Origin: Actinopolyspora mzabensis | Lineage (GTDB): Bacteria; Actinomycetota; Actinomycetes; Mycobacteriales; Pseudonocardiaceae | Assembly (NCBI RefSeq): GCF_900101095.1 | Contig: NZ_FNFM01000008.1 | Span: 62,001 to 126,000, forward strand | Direction: 5' to 3' | Length of the DNA stretch: 64,000 bases | In this document: piece by piece, positions 63,222 through 64,000 of the stretch | Numbering within the stretch: position 1 is the stretch's first letter | Layout of the letters: every line of letters begins with the position of its first letter | The notes under the pieces: model-generated | What the model saw: only the letters and a program-made list of their open reading frames with translations | Told to the model about the DNA's origin: nothing | The model's database searches: none | Program-made: the position numbers and the translations under genes

Positions 63222-64000
63222 ATGTGCTCCACCGATGACGAACTCGACCTGGCCGAGCTCGACGCGGTACGCGTCTACAGTCTGCCGATGCGTACGAGGT
63301 TTCGGGGAGTCACGACCAGACAGGGCGTGCTGCTCAGCGGGCCCGCGGGCTGGGGGGAGTTCTGCCCGTTCGAGGACTACTCGGACGTGGATTCCGCACC
63401 CTGGCTGCGCGCCGCCCTGGAGAGTTGCTTCGAGAGCTGGCCCGAGCCGCGGCGGGACGCCGTGCCGGTCAACTGCACCGTTCCGGCCGTGGATCCGGAG
63501 CGGGCGCACCGGATCGTGGCGGACTCCGGTTGTCGTACCGCGAAGGTCAAGGTGGCCGAAACGGGACAGCCGGAGTCGGCCGACATCGAACGGTTGGTGG
63601 CGGTGCGGGCCGCGCTGGGCAGCTCCGGGGCCGTCCGGGTGGACGCCAACGCCGCCTGGGACATCGACACGGCGGTGCGGCGGATACGAGAGCTCGACCG
63701 CGCCGCTTCCGGCCTGGAGTACGTCGAACAGCCCTGCCCCACGGTGCCGGAGCTGGCGGCCGTACGGCGGCGGGTGGACGTGCGCATCGCGGTGGATGAA
63801 TCGATTCGGCGGGCGGCGGACCCGCTGCGGGTGGCGGTCGCGGAGGCGGCCGATGTGGCGGTGATCAAGGCGACCCCGCTGGGCGGGGTCCGACGCGCGC
63901 TCCGGGTGGCCGAGGCCTGCGGACTTCCCTGCGTGGTCTCCTCCGCGGTGGAGAGCAGCGTGGGGTTGGCCGCTCAGCTCGCCCTAGCCGGGGCACTCCC
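63222..64000 (+). CDS. menC: o-Succinylbenzoate synthase MenC (3' truncated by window edge)
   Basis: The first 259 codons of an enolase-superfamily enzyme are visible, and the frame is open to the window edge. MenC makes o-succinylbenzoate in menaquinone synthesis. Catalytic lysines are in RTAKVKVAE (K108/K110) and VIKATPLGG (K216). Metal ligands are D141 (VRVDANAAWD), E169 (LEYVEQPC) and D192 (IAVDESIRR). The family ending VVSSAVESSVGLAAQLALAG is present at the truncation. ATG 63222 was chosen; AGGATC lies upstream. Menaquinone is the respiratory quinone of actinobacteria. No other men gene is in the window. Confidence 0.93.
   Translation, partial: MCSTDDELDLAELDAVRVYSLPMRTRFRGVTTRQGVLLSGPAGWGEFCPFEDYSDVDSAPWLRAALESCFESWPEPRRDAVPVNCTVPAVDPERAHRIVADSGCRTAKVKVAETGQPESADIERLVAVRAALGSSGAVRVDANAAWDIDTAVRRIRELDRAASGLEYVEQPCPTVPELAAVRRRVDVRIAVDESIRRAADPLRVAVAEAADVAVIKATPLGGVRRALRVAEACGLPCVVSSAVESSVGLAAQLALAGAL

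Overview
The window is about 64 kb of GC-rich actinobacterial chromosome. Gene content and protein sequences point to the Pseudonocardiales, and the acidic, Glu/Asp-rich tails on several proteins would suit a halophile such as Actinopolyspora; the genus is an inference. There is no rRNA, tRNA, CRISPR array, transposase or prophage. Most of the window is a backbone that matches, from my knowledge of that genome, Mycobacterium tuberculosis Rv0861c-Rv0884c (serC, sepH, small membrane proteins, SpoU methyltransferase, MarR regulator, MFS transporter, DUF3027, DUF2771, cspB, moaA, moaD, rpfA, moaE/mog, moaC, a helicase-like protein and XPB), with extra modules between backbone genes.

Layout. 0-8.6 kb: end of a copper/cytochrome-oxidase assembly protein, a MacB/FtsX-type ABC exporter, a Cu(I) P-type ATPase with a zinc-finger anti-sigma factor, and a divergent SigC-like ECF sigma factor. 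8.9-20.6 kb: serC, sepH, membrane proteins, an RNA methyltransferase, a Bcr/CflA exporter, a GCS2-family ligase, an Fe-type superoxide dismutase behind a candidate nickel-responsive Nur box, and an MFS-MarR pair. 20.9-28 kb: a 1011-residue sacsin-like ATPase, cupin, DUF3027, glutaminyl cyclase-like protein, lipoprotein and CspB. 28.5-34.6 kb: R2-like ligand-binding oxidase, MmpS-like membrane protein, decayed gene remnants, acyl-CoA synthetase, PhzF and YccF proteins. 34.9-44.8 kb is a molybdenum island: HTH-Mop regulator, modABC, moaA, moaD, a Mog-MoaE fusion and moaC, with rpfA and a frameshifted vanZ-like gene inside it. 44.9-49.4 kb: malic enzyme, a small conserved protein and the XPB/Ssl2 N-terminal-domain protein. 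49.6-55 kb: a complete conservon (CvnA-D) encoding a membrane NIT-HAMP kinase-like protein, roadblock, DUF742 and a small GTPase. It is divergent from a NitT/TauT-type ABC operon (55.5-59.6 kb). 59.7-64 kb: an anchored Cys-rich protein, XPB helicase, a suppressor-of-fused protein and the 5' part of menC.

The most unusual structure is a family of composite repeats. Each pairs a palindrome with core TTTC-N4-GAAA with a hairpin carrying TAGGTCGCTAC 100-125 nt away. All four copies in the window lie between convergent genes. Two of them form a 90-nt inverted repeat (4 mismatches) around the MFS-marR-DUF2530 cluster. Solo palindromes lie in other gaps, one next to a decayed gene. Regulatory sites that fit their genes include the Nur box before sodF, a perfect TGTGA-N6-TCACA site and a probable c-di-AMP riboswitch before rpfA, and an iron box placed oddly at the 3' end of the MFS gene. 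Several genes look leaderless, with a TAnnnT box 6-7 nt before the start codon.
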